A stretch of DNA of 64,000 nucleotides from Posidonia oceanica (lineage: Eukaryota; Streptophyta; Magnoliopsida; Alismatales; Posidoniaceae), in contig JAZBRS010000026.1 of the NCBI GenBank assembly GCA_037176725.1, positions 62,226,501 through 62,290,500 on the forward strand. Reading direction: 5' to 3'. Positions 24,501-33,249 of the stretch are shown piece by piece. Position 1 is the stretch's first letter, and each line of letters begins with the position of its first letter. The notes under the pieces are model-generated. The model saw only the letters and a program-made list of their open reading frames with translations. It was not told the DNA's origin and searched no databases. Position numbers and translations under genes: made by a program.

Positions 24501-27500
24501 TTCCCCATGTACAGATCCTGAAAAGTACAATAATACGGGAAAAATATTACAAAGTAATTTAATACCTTTGTTATTTTGCTAATAGATAGCAAGTTGACAT
24601 GAAAGTTAGGCACATAAAGAACATTATTAAGGTGTAGAGAAGAAGAGGTTTGAACACTCCCTTCTCCATGAACAGAACAAAGACTATCATTGTTGTAGAC
24701 ACAGAAGGAGTAGAGGATGTACTAGATAGAAAAACAAAACAATCACTAATAACTGTCATATAAGTGGAAGTTCCAGAATCTAATACCCAAGAACTGTCCG
24801 TAGAGGCTAAAAAGGTACCAATACCTAATGTGGTGTCATGAGAAGCTATGAACAAAGTCTAACCTGCCTTAAGCTATTGGAAATGATCATACATAGCCTG
24901 GGAGATAATGACTGTATCAGACGTGCATGCTATCCCAGAGGAGTTTTCTGCAGAAGTCATAGCATTTTGGGCCCATTTAGATTTGCTGAACTTTTTCCAG
25001 CACTTCTGATAGATGTAATTTGTGTGCCCACAATGGTCACACTTGCGGTTCCAACGTCCACCATCATGTCCTCTCCCTGAATCACGTTCTCTACCACGTC
25101 TGTGGTTACGTCTACGTCTACGTCTACGTCTACGTCTATGTCTACGATCGTAACTGACCATGGCCGACAGATCAATGGAGGAGGTAGAGGCCTACTAGAG
25201 AAACGGAGAATGTAAGAAAACGTGGAGGACAAAGATGGGGCAGTGTCAAATTCAAGAACCTATCCACGAATATGGGAAACGATCTCAGGTCGGAGAGTGG
25301 AAAGAAACTTTGCAACTGCTAACTCTTCACGATTCTCCTTTAATGTCGGTGCATCAAGAACAATAGGCTGATGAATATCCAACTCATTAATAAGAGCACA
25401 CAAAGATGTATATAGATCTTGAACAGAGCGATCTCCTTATTGAAGGGAGAACTGCTCGTAAATCTCAAACACGCGAGGGATATTTTTCTCATGTCCATAT
25501 GTCTCTTTTAGTATATCCCATATTTTCTTGGTTATAGCAATAATATTTTCCTCCATATTGTTGACAAGCCAGGAAATTATGCCATAGTCTATAGCAAATC
25601 AGTCATCATAAGTGGGATCTTTTAGAGACGATGGATCCTAAGTAATGTATTTTGTCTTCCGGTGAGCGCCAAGGAAAACAATAAAGGACTTGGACTAAAG
25701 AAGATAAATCTTCCCATTGAGTTTCACAGTGGTATCACTTAAACACCAAAGCCATGCATCCTGTGATGTATTCAACAGCTTATAAGTAGAGGATGACACC
25801 ATCACAGAAGAAATAGTAGGCAGGAAGACAAGAGCAGCAGTAGTAAGGAGTCAAGTAGGCAATAATGGACATCTCAGAGCATAGGAGGGCTCCCTACACC
25901 ATGGAGGAAGATGAGGGGACGAGAGAGGGAGAGGAGCCATCGGTTGGGAAGGCCGGCGAAAAAAGTAGGAGCCGGCGGTGGCAATGAGTGGGGGCAACGG
26001 CGGCAACAGCGAGTGGGGGCGGTTGTGTTAGGTTTTTTAAAACCTGTGCTCTTGATACCATGTTAGTGGAGAAAGATAATACATTAATTGCATTATACTA
26101 TGAGTTTTCTCTTATATATAAAGGAGTACACATAAACGGATAACACAAAGATCCATATAAGAATCCATCTAATCTAACATACGTCATATTGTTGTGTACA
26201 AAAACAATTTAAAAAAACTTGCATGCAGGTCCACCAGAAATATACACACTTCTACCGTAGATAAAGTGAAGTAAACAGCAAATACACACAAACACTACCA
26301 CCTTGAAGGGGCCGATGGAGCTAGAAAAAATGATGTTTAAGGCTGTAGAGTTTAGAATTTGAAGAAAATGAAGCTACCTGACTAGAATTGCTTAACATTG
26401 TCTCAGAATAAGGGTATAGATCTTCTGAAACAGTAGGGGGATAAAGCCTCACATACTTTCTGCCAACAACCTGAAAATCAAAAGAAGAGTGATTCCCAAC
26501 TGAAAAAAGAAATACCAGCTAATAATAGAAGAGCTGGCAATTCAGGATTGATGCAAATCAGAAAGCTCATGGCTAGTTATCCATTTTCAAGTACTGAAGT
26601 CATTTATCGCAATATTTTGACTACATGAGAGCTGATCAAAAAATAAATAATTAAGACTTGCTTGTTCCTTTGATGTAACAGTCTTTTTCGTCAAGAGGTT
26701 TATCAACAAGTTAATCAACCCCTCTTCGCCATCCAGAATCCAGGTCTCCTTATCAAAATATCCACTTTTCTGGATCCAAGCTCTCTTATTAACATTCACT
26801 TTTCTGACTCCAGACTTTCTTATCCTGAGGACCCATAGCCAAGCCTTTTGCTTATAAAATCTACCGTTTCCAATAAAAAACAAAAAAAGGAGACTTTCTT
26901 ATCTTGAGGTTTAAAGTTTCTAACTAATTGGGAATATAGGAAATTTCTCCCAGGTATTCTGAATAATGTGAGGCCGCATGTTTCCTATATTCATCCTGCG
27001 ACATCAATCTTGAAAAATGGCCATTGAATATTCAAATCCAAAAAAAGAAATTGCCCCTCTAGCAGAAATAAATAGACTGATTCAGCCTCTTTTACTCAAA
27101 CAGTGGCCACTGATTATACAGCAAATCTGAGAAGCATGAGGAGGAATGTTGAAGAAGTCTGATAAGCTACTTGTAAGCAAAGAAAAACTGCACATACACT
27201 CCAGCTAAGGTTACATATGTAAGTAGATGGTGTTATAGTTTGCTAATTACATTTTAAATAACTTTGAATTTAAGTGAATATATTTAATCAATAAATTGGT
27301 GCTAACTTTCTACAACTAACTAAGGGCTTTCTTTTGCAATGAAATTTATAGCGAAATCAAGTACATCCACCAAATGGTGCCTGCTGCACATTCAGGCCTT
27401 GGAAGCTCTCTTCTTCCTATGAAATAAGTAGAAAGAAATTTTTTGGGAAACCAATGTTATGAATATTAGATAAACAGACTCCAGAGAGATAATTTCATGG

Positions 27501-30413
27501 ACTCGAGACTGGCCATAATTGCCATTGGAAATAGTATATATGGTTTCAGCAAACTAGACATAGTATGGCAAACTCATCTACCTGGGCCAAGAGATTATGA
27601 TGTGGATCATGATGTAAAGGTGTTACAGTTCCAGCAGGACCAAACCAGGCGTTGAGAGATTGAAGCTCCCCACCACCAGTAAAACAATAGTCAGGAATCA
27701 TAATATCATTCCGAAGTTCCTGTATCTGTCAGCCTTTAAAAGTTAGTGGTAAAATTAAACTTCAAAAAATCTGGGTGAACCTACAGCGTGTGATCATTGT
27801 CAGAGAATTATTTCAAAAATTACTTACAGACCTGGTCAAACAATGGGTGCTGTGCCAGATAAGTCAGACTCTCAGGGCAGCACTCCTTGAACTGGATCCT
27901 TTCCAGAAATTCTGAAAAGGTTATAAGCTCTTGCTTCCATTCAGGGCATAGGTAATTCTTACCAACCTGAAGAACATTAAGGAAACTATCAGATGGGGAA
28001 GTCTCTCCAGCCTGCAAAATTTAAAAACTTTACCAAATAGGGATTTCAGTATAAACAGAGGCCTCAAGCTTCACAAAAGATTCCAAGACTTGATGACTAG
28101 AGCTTCAAGAATAACATAAGTTATGCATTTCGTGGATAACACTTTGGTTTGGTGTTCCTTATTTAATTAACATGCACGTATAAAGGCGACATACTAAAGG
28201 AACAACAGAAGCAAGACAATAAAGAGCTATGTATGAACAAATTGTATGCTTTGAGCTTGCAATCCATTATAATTAAATAACTACAACCCACTTTCTTGGG
28301 GGTTATGCTGACCGCACCCCAACTGGCCTTTTGGAAGCACATTCCCTTCACACACATGGCCTGGCGGTAGTGGGAATTTTCCCATTTGATGTCAGCTTTG
28401 TACATATATTACAGGAAAATTCCAACAATGTTTTAAAAAACACACTATCAAATCCAACTAAAAATCACTGTCAAGTCCTGAGTAAATAGGTATTTTCATT
28501 GTCTGTGTTGGTAAATTTCTAATACATGCTAACACTACGTTTGGGATCGGGGAGAACTGCTCTCTCCAACAATAGCTCTTTTTTAGGAGCTCAACCATTT
28601 ACAAAAGGCCAATAGTGAGAGGGAAATGCCCTTCAAAAAGGACCGGGATTCTAGATCGGCTCCATACAAGTGATAAATTTATTACCATGCAATGAATAGA
28701 TAATTTTTGGAATTAGAGTATTTCATGTGTCACCAAGCAAAAACTAGCTCATGACCATTTAATTTTTACAACTAGCAGTAGTTATTCAGTCTGTTGTCCT
28801 CGTTCCAGATTTGATAATTTCTTCAGCATTGCCAAATTGTTGAGAAAAATTTCCATGCCAAAAGCTAATCACCTCAACAGGAATAGTTCTTTCTCCTGCA
28901 ATCCTTTTTAAATACTTCATATCCTTCCATTTAGTGCAGGCTGGCCAATGACCTATGCAATCACTGAGTATAACTGGAGAAGCGGTAATAAAGTAATCAC
29001 AGAGAAAGCTCTCCATAGAAGGAGAAGACTGTTTCTCGACAACAATACAGGACAGGGATCTGAACGGTAGGATTTTAAGCACCTGCAACATAGACCACAA
29101 GCAATAAATGAATTGTGGTTTAAGAATCAATACACTAATTAGTTAGTTGAGGGATCATAAAGCTGGAATTTGTACAACATTTACTGCACCATAGGTACAA
29201 ACATAATTTGGTCATCATACAGCGGTGAATAGTTCAAATGTTGGGAAAGTTTTTACCCTGAACATATGAAGAAAACTGGTACTTTGCGATGCAAACATAC
29301 TTCAAGTGATCATCAAACTAAAATCACATAAGCAGATAATATCGCGTGAGAACTTACAACAGGAAACAAGAAGAAGTGGTAACTTATAACCAATGCAGAA
29401 AGCTCGAATTTATAATAATAATTTACATTTAAGTTATCAGAAATGCTTCACGAAAATCTCAATTAACATGGTAAGCTTTGTGGCTAGCAGATGCCCAGTT
29501 ATTCAACCTCTTTATTGGGAATTCAAGAAGTAAGCTCATCATTAAATCTTTGACAACCATAATCAAGTTAGCAGATGTCTAGCAAATGAACGTCTTTTCT
29601 GGTAACTCAAGTAAGCTCATCCTTCAATCTTTGACGATCATCATCAAGTTAAACCATGAAAAGTTGATCTTCAAGAGTTTCCAGGATTTAGTACTTATCA
29701 AAGCATCAACAAGGAGCTATAACAAACCAGTGACTCGGCACCTGTAAAGATCAGTTCTTTCACTTTTCTACAATCAACCGGCATCCTCATCAACCAAACT
29801 AGGCGCTACATAGAAGAATACGCATAGATATCCTCTTTTTACCATCAACATGACATAAAAGAGAACACTTCCAACAACTAAATAATAAACTCATCTAATC
29901 CCCTAGTTCCAAACAAAATACCATCACATAAACACAAATAACGACAGTAAACAATTGACAACCAACAACCTACACACTTACCTCCGCCAAGCTCAAACTC
30001 TTCCCACCATCCCACCTCCACCCCTCATTCCCACCTTCCTCCCCCCTCCCCTCCACCTCCACCTCCACCTCCCTAATCCTCCTGATTTCCCTTTCCAGCT
30101 CCTCCCTCAGCATCCCGCCTCCCATGATCACTCCCATGTCCAGCACCCTCAGCGCCTCACCCTGCTCCCCCTTCCCGGCCTTGAGCTTAGCCAGGTACAG
30201 ACACACCATGGCGTACGCGTCCCTCCACGCCGGAACCACAGCGTGCCACGGCCCGGAGTGGAGCTGCTCCCAAGCCATCTCCAGCGCCGCCTCCGCCGCC
30301 TCCACGTCCCCCGCCGCCGCCTTCTCCGCCGACACCACGAAGGCGAACCCACCCTCCTCCCTCACCGTCCTCAGCACCCGTGACCGCACCGCCGAGTCCA
30401 CCGGCATCTCCAT
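9591..30413 (-). CDS. JMJ30: JmjC-domain oxygenase, JMJ30/JMJD5-type, six exons, with a 16.6-kb last intron
   Basis: Minus-strand exons, in coding order: 29982-30413, 28873-29082, 27832-27966, 27582-27725, 26378-26470 and 9591-9776. All junctions are phase 0 and all acceptors read AG. The product is 399 residues, close to known JMJ30 proteins. Residues 1-144 form the Ala/Glu-rich helical N-terminal domain. The JmjC fold follows, with the Fe(II) ligands H297 and D299 in [10 protein letters not shown] and the distal H376 in [11 protein letters not shown], so the full H-x-D...H set is present. Family knowledge: JMJ30 is a nuclear Fe(II)/2-oxoglutarate-dependent histone (H3K36me2/H3K27me3) demethylase tied to the circadian clock, thermal response and flowering; JMJD5 homologues also act as arginyl hydroxylases. 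Exon 6, which carries the distal iron ligand, is separated from exon 5 by three retrotransposons. I saw no exact evening element (AAAATATCT) in the 500 bp upstream. Confidence 0.93.
10903..11032 (+). repeat. 5' LTR of copia element 1
   Basis: Starts TGTTAGAGTTG and ends TTCTAAAA just before the primer site. It contains TATATATATG, a possible promoter core. By eye it differs from the right LTR at about 6 positions plus one 18-bp indel. Confidence 0.88.
11033..11520 (+). repeat. Primer-binding site and C-rich tandem leader of element 1
   Basis: The primer site is at 11033-11044. About 430 bp of strongly C-rich sequence follow, built from loosely repeated CTCTCCGGCCCCCTGCAG-like units. Open frames on both strands here are only by-products of the base bias. 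It stands out sharply against the AT-rich intron. Confidence 0.75.
11689..12470 (+). pseudogene. Broken gag of copia element 1
   Basis: Begins [17 protein letters not shown] and continues with the copia gag string [19 protein letters not shown]. The frame is lost near 11880, with a TAG at about 11950. Gag resumes in another frame (12026-12420) through an Arg/Gly-rich tract into a CCHC zinc knuckle. An extra base inside the knuckle (near 12427) shifts the frame again: CNHC lies in one frame and NHSDRCW in the next. Confidence 0.85.
12470..15640 (+). pseudogene. Broken pol (protease, integrase, RT, RNase H) of copia element 1
   Basis: The protease region (about 12655) reads [11 protein letters not shown], so the D-S/T-G active site has lost its glycine. 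The pre-integrase zinc region is HCCLRHPP...CESCQL (about 13050-13160). The integrase segment to about 13970 is shifted repeatedly. RT (about 14262-14880) has Gln and Trp codons turned to stops, and its YVDD box reads YVDH (about 14745). RNase H (about 15200-15610) keeps [22 protein letters not shown]. No function is possible from this copy. Confidence 0.85.
15715..15862 (+). repeat. 3' LTR of copia element 1
   Basis: Starts TGCTAGAGTTG after the purine tract and ends TTCTAAAA before the GACAT duplication. It is 18 bp longer than the left LTR because of a duplicated ATGTGGTCATGTAGAT-like unit. Confidence 0.88.
16214..16348 (-). repeat. 3' LTR of copia element 2
   Basis: On the minus strand it begins TGTTAGTATTATG and ends CTTCAACACAATA. 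It is flanked by TGTAC on the outer side and the polypurine tract on the inner side. Confidence 0.9.
16526..19500 (-). pseudogene. Pol remnants of copia element 2 (integrase, RT, RNase H)
   Basis: Read on the minus strand: integrase pieces at about 18340-18849 ([10 protein letters not shown]) and 18093-18320; RT at about 17521-17772 ([20 protein letters not shown]) and 17105-17395 with an intact YVDD box (17294-17305); RNase H at 16526-16915 ([18 protein letters not shown]). Stops and shifts separate the pieces, so the polyprotein cannot be made. Confidence 0.88.
19558..20313 (-). CDS. Gag of copia element 2, uninterrupted
   Basis: Starts [12 protein letters not shown] at 20313 and runs about 250 codons without a break. 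It contains the copia gag core [19 protein letters not shown], the region [18 protein letters not shown], and an Arg/Gly tract leading into a complete CCHC knuckle ([14 protein letters not shown]), followed by a stop. Gag forms the virus-like particle and binds RNA. It is the only long intact retroelement frame in the window. Confidence 0.88.
   Translation of the reverse strand: MASSRDSLLKEFVATSIKLIGKNYLVWSQTFEIFLGGHRKIRHITHPSPDVKDVAYEDWFADDCVIISWMVNSIDEGVACLVMMLKPAKKIWDTLRSTYGNKKNIARVCEIYVKLFTHKQGDHSVQDFYSILRSLLDELEVYEPLVADISKIEYRKELAVAIFLAGLQLDLASQSRGQIVGVDSVPTLQSTFSWVLRVSTGSPVSSTASDQTVLAASTRGRDTRGTCGRGRGRDGHKCNRCGCSNHTSDRC
20719..20853 (-). repeat. 5' LTR of copia element 2
   Basis: On the minus strand it begins TGTTAGTGTTATG and ends CTTCAACACAACG, immediately followed by the primer site. 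Same length as its partner. Confidence 0.9.
21009..21125 (-). repeat. 3' LTR of copia element 3
   Basis: On the minus strand it begins TGTTATATTAGATGG and ends CTCCGTTGACA. It aligns over its full length with the other LTR, with roughly 14 differences and a 2-bp indel by eye. Confidence 0.87.
21798..24855 (-). pseudogene. Pol remnants of copia element 3, split by an insertion
   Basis: Minus-strand order: protease at 24571-24855 with an intact [11 protein letters not shown] site; pre-integrase [13 protein letters not shown] (near 24300); integrase pieces to about 23510; then the insertion; then RT from about 22822 downwards ([10 protein letters not shown]) with YVDD near 22013-22024 and the string [15 protein letters not shown]. 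Several stops are present. The coding text PLQVY on one side of the insertion and [10 protein letters not shown] on the other rejoin across the target duplication. Confidence 0.85.
22781..23500. mobile_element. MITE-like (probably hAT-type) insertion inside copia element 3
   Basis: A 720-bp block is flanked by 8-bp duplications CGAGGGTA (22773-22780) and CAAGGGTA (23501-23508), with one G/A difference at a CpG. It starts GGGGTGTACATAGGTCGG. Its ends are rich in ACCCAACCC/GGGTTGGG sub-repeats and its core is very AT-rich, as in non-autonomous hAT elements. The right end no longer shows a matching terminal inverted repeat, so its class is an inference. Confidence 0.72.
24874..25802 (-). pseudogene. 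Broken gag of copia element 3
   Basis: The ATG at 25802 begins [12 protein letters not shown]. Gag is recognisable ([30 protein letters not shown]) but has several stops. A run of TACGTC-like hexamers (about 25100-25145) encodes a poly-Arg stretch before the zinc knuckle. That knuckle reads [14 protein letters not shown], with Tyr in place of the metal-binding His. Confidence 0.83.
26061..26179 (-). repeat. 5' LTR of copia element 3
   Basis: On the minus strand it begins TGTTAGATTAGATGG and ends CTCCACTAACA, followed directly by the primer site. Confidence 0.88.
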
Positions 30414-30749
30414 TTCTTCTGCCTCCTCCTGCAGACTCCGTCTTCCTCCTCGTCTCCTCGGGGTCGGATTTCTGGATCATGTTTTTTTTGCAAACGGTAA
30501 AATGTCTGGATCATGTTAATTATTTTTTCAATATTTCTAAAAGCTATTAATAATAGAATAATTTTAAATATATATAAAATATATTTGTATTCAATTTAGC
30601 AATATTATGCTTGGTAATCCATTATCAATGTTAATTATGTAACAACTGCGTTTAATTGGTTCCAATCGTGTTGAATCAGGTAGTCAAAATAAAGTTATTT
30701 CCATTACCCATGATTCACATAAATATTTCAAAATAGCACAAAAAAAGAT
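30414..30749 (-). promoter_or_regulatory. Short upstream region of the JMJ30-like gene
   Basis: About 70 bp of purine-rich leader precede the ATG (minus strand), then AT-rich DNA for about 260 bp before the inverted-repeat element begins. I see no clear TATA box and no exact evening element. The proximal promoter is therefore short or extends into the element. Confidence 0.4.
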
Positions 30750-31465
30750 GGATTTTTTGTATCAATAGTCAATACCTTTCCTTAAAATGCATATTTTCGC
30801 CAATACTCTTCTTATAATGAAATTTATTTTAATATCTTTGTTGGACCAAAAAATTACACTAAATGCATCTGCTGTTAGCTTCTGTTATCTATCCTAAACT
30901 TAACTCACGTTAAAAGTAACCATATGAGTAGGAAATTACCAACCTACCCTTGGGCTAAAAGACAGGAACCACACAAGTAATCGTTGCCAGAGATCCCAAC
31001 AAGGTTCATGGAAGAAGTGATGTCGTATCTGATAAAGAGGTTCTCATTGTCCTTCTCCTCGAATAGGTCGATTTGGGTGGAGAGCGGGGGTTGATGGTAG
31101 ATGGTGGTGAGGACACCTGCACCGTCATACGCAAAGTTCATGCCAAAGAGGGGCCGCTTCTCGTCATGCCTTCTAACTCTGTACAACTCGGGGGATTTGA
31201 TGTCGATGTGGGCGGCCAGGAAGTCGATGAAGACCTAGCTGTCGGAGAACTGACTGCAGGGTTTCTTAGGTAGGTTATGCTGTAAGGGAACTTCCATGAT
31301 CGAGTCATGTTAAGGTTGTTGTATCCCTTCGCTAGCACGATAAATCTAATCGAAAGGCATTTAATGTAATTCTTTGGTCTAACGAGGATATTAAAATAAA
31401 TTTTGTTATAAGGTAAGTATTGGCAAAAATATGCATTGTAAGGAGAATATTGACACAAAAAATCC
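30750..31465. mobile_element. Long-TIR DNA transposon derivative carrying a gene fragment (Pack-type candidate)
   Basis: The left arm (about 30750-30866) and right arm (about 31357-31465) are inverted copies of roughly 110 bp, starting GGATTTTTTGT at both ends. The arms are AT-rich while the centre is GC-rich and exon-like. The structure fits a Mutator-like (Pack-MULE) element or another foldback element. I could not find a clean 9-bp target duplication in the A-rich flanks. It lies 337 bp upstream of the JMJ30-like start codon. Confidence 0.68.
30944..31267 (-). pseudogene. Captured gene fragment inside the inverted-repeat element
   Basis: The minus strand reads as exon-like protein: FIDFLAAHIDIKSPELY, then RRHDEKRPLFGMNFAYDG, then QIDLFEEKDNENLFIRYD and MNLVGISG, ending at a TAG at 30944-30946. 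One in-frame stop lies near 31236. The composition is typical of a plant exon and unlike the element's arms. I do not recognise the parent gene; a protein search should identify it. Confidence 0.6.
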
Positions 31466-32058
31466 AAAAATTACTACTAAATTTTATCATATTGTCGTAT
31501 TATATCATGTCAAAGATTGACAAGTCTAATTTGATCGTTTCATATTTGTTTGTGCCCACAGAAATAAGGGTATTTAAGAGAAATGTTAAACATGTTGGAA
31601 GCAAATATGCAATGGGCTTGGTGAGCTTTTGATTGAGGCATTATTTCTATTGGTTAATTGCATATGTAATCTTTTATTGATACCCTATTATATTATCAAC
31701 TAAGTTCATAGATTAGAGATAAACAAACTCAAATCATTGATATCCACTACAGGATAAACCACGGTCTCGGATTCTACCACAGAGGCTAACAGCAAGGAAT
31801 AACTCTCTCGGGAACAATGCTTACAACTTTCAACATATGGTGCTTTCTATAGAGCAATTGTTCTCGTGGGAACCCTTGTTCTTACTAAAATCAGATAAAA
31901 CTACAATTGTAATTGTAACTTCTAGTAAGTTTGGGATAGAGATGAGAAACATAAGTGGTTTTTTTTCTATGGACTTTATGGGATGAGATGATGATGATGG
32001 GGTCGAGAAATGAGACGTGGTTGAGCAGCTACCACATTTATCTCAATGTAAAGATGAA
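31466..32058. other. AT-rich intergenic DNA, nothing recognised
   Basis: Only short, biased open frames are present. There are no transposon ends other than those of the neighbouring elements. Confidence 0.4.
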
Positions 32059-32063
32059 GGATG

Positions 32064-33244
32064 TGTTGGAAAATATTCTAAATATATATTTTATTTTGAT
32101 GATATATATGATGTGGTTTTATATGTTTGACATAATGATTTGAGAAAAATATAGTATGATTTGATATGTGATGCAAAAGAAAGAACAATGTGATTTCCAT
32201 CGTATTCAAAGTATCCAAGAAGACTGAAATATTTGCTGAAAGAATAGAAAATCAATGTTTATACAATCTGAAATTAAATGTTGTAATTTACTTATGATAT
32301 ATTGTAAAAGGTTGTAAAGTATCAACATGATTTTATGAGATAGATTAATTGTATATAAAATAGAAATATAAACAGAGTGTGCATTAGAATCCAGAAACAG
32401 AGCACCGTTATCAAACGACATTCCGTTCTGATATGTGCTCTACAGTAAATGGGCCGCAAGGGTTTGGAAATGGACCGAAAAGAAAACATCAAAACGGCAC
32501 CCCGGTGTAAATCGGCACTTTGATGCGGAATGGCACTCCAGTTCAGAACGGCGTTCCGTTTGATCGTGAGTTGGAAAATCTGCTTGGTCAAACGGTATTC
32601 CGGATTATTACGGCGTTCCGTTCAACTAGCAGTTTCAAAACGTTGGAGAAATTATTCTAGTCGTTAGAGACACTCCACACTTGGCTTTTTCTTATAAATA
32701 GGACCCCTATTGGACCTCTAAGAGCACACATTGCATACTCTACATTACCAATGTCATTTTCTAGTTCAAAGTACTTCAATCTCATCTTCAAGAGCTATCC
32801 AAGCTTCATTGAATAAAAGCGCCGAATCTCTGCTTCTCTGAAGAGCAAATTCTGAAGGAGGATATTGTTACTTGGCAAAAGAGTCTACGTACAACTGTCT
32901 ACTCAAATTCATCAAGGATTTTCTTCTCCGGGTTGGAGAAGGTGCAATGGAACGTTGCAAGGATTTGTTGAAGGGAACTTTCAACAAACAAGTAAGTGAT
33001 CTTTGGTTTAAAAATTAAGGAAACCTCAAGGTGATCTTGCGAGAGTGAACTAGATCGGGATTTGACCGAACTACTATAAATTATTGTGTTGATTATTTAT
33101 TATCTCTCTTCCTCTTTCTGTGTATGCTTTCTATTTTGTAGATCAACTAAAGATTAAATTGATAATAATTAAAATCGAAAATAGTAGTAAATTAATAAGA
33201 TAATCTCTATTCACTCCCATCTAAAAAAGTCATTTGATCTAACA
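32064..33244 (+). mobile_element. Solo LTR of a copia-type (SIRE-like) element
   Basis: A 1181-bp block starts TGTTGGAAAATATT and ends TTTGATCTAACA, flanked by perfect GGATG duplications (32059-32063 and 33245-33249). There is no primer site or internal region on either side, so this is a solo LTR left by recombination. Length and head (TGTTGG..., TTTTGATGATA) resemble the 1175-bp LTR of the copia element at 49309. A TATA-like CTTATAAATAGGA (about 32689-32701) marks the probable promoter. Four pairs of AACGG/CCGTT-type palindromic words occupy 32399-32622. Confidence 0.9.
32399..32622. repeat. Paired palindromic words in the solo LTR
   Basis: Words of about 14 nt with an AACGGNNTTCCGTT core occur in four pairs, roughly 18 nt start to start (for example 32529/32547 and 32590/32609). 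They match in layout, but not in arm sequence, the TTCGG/CCGAA words of the copia LTR at 55977 and 60309. Confidence 0.7.
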
Positions 33245-33249
33245 GGATG

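Larger units (their letters stand above)
21009..26179 (-). mobile_element. Ty1/copia LTR retrotransposon 3 (short LTRs, defective, itself invaded)
   Basis: A 5171-bp element on the minus strand with 117- and 119-bp LTRs (21009-21125 and 26061-26179). Flanks are TACAT (21004-21008) and TACGT (26180-26184), one G/A mismatch at a CpG. The primer site TGGTATCAAGAGC (minus strand, 26060 downwards) abuts the 5' LTR, and a purine tract AGAAGGAGAG abuts the 3' LTR. A 720-bp insertion at 22781-23500 interrupts pol. It shares its organisation with elements 1 and 2 but has distinct LTRs. Confidence 0.92.
9777..26377 (-). other. Intron 5 of the JMJ30-like gene, 16,601 bp, transposon-filled
   Basis: The donor is CAG|GTAGCT at 26377 and the acceptor is TTGCAG ending at 9777, both read on the minus strand. 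The intron holds three copia elements with separate target duplications (GACAT, TGTAC, TACGT/TACAT). Host intron remains at 9777-10897, 15868-16208, 20859-21003 and 26185-26377. With the elements and their duplicated sites removed it would be about 1.8 kb. The host remnants are AT-rich, and I see no further gene in them. Confidence 0.88.

Noticed and set aside
29955..30519. Plus-strand frames overlapping JMJ30-like exon 1
   Set aside because: They are antisense shadows of a GC-rich coding exon whose minus-strand frame matches the family and splices correctly.
30414..30866. Search for an evening element in the JMJ30-like promoter
   Set aside because: Only TTTAATATCT-like near matches occur, inside the inverted-repeat arm; no exact AAAATATCT was found.
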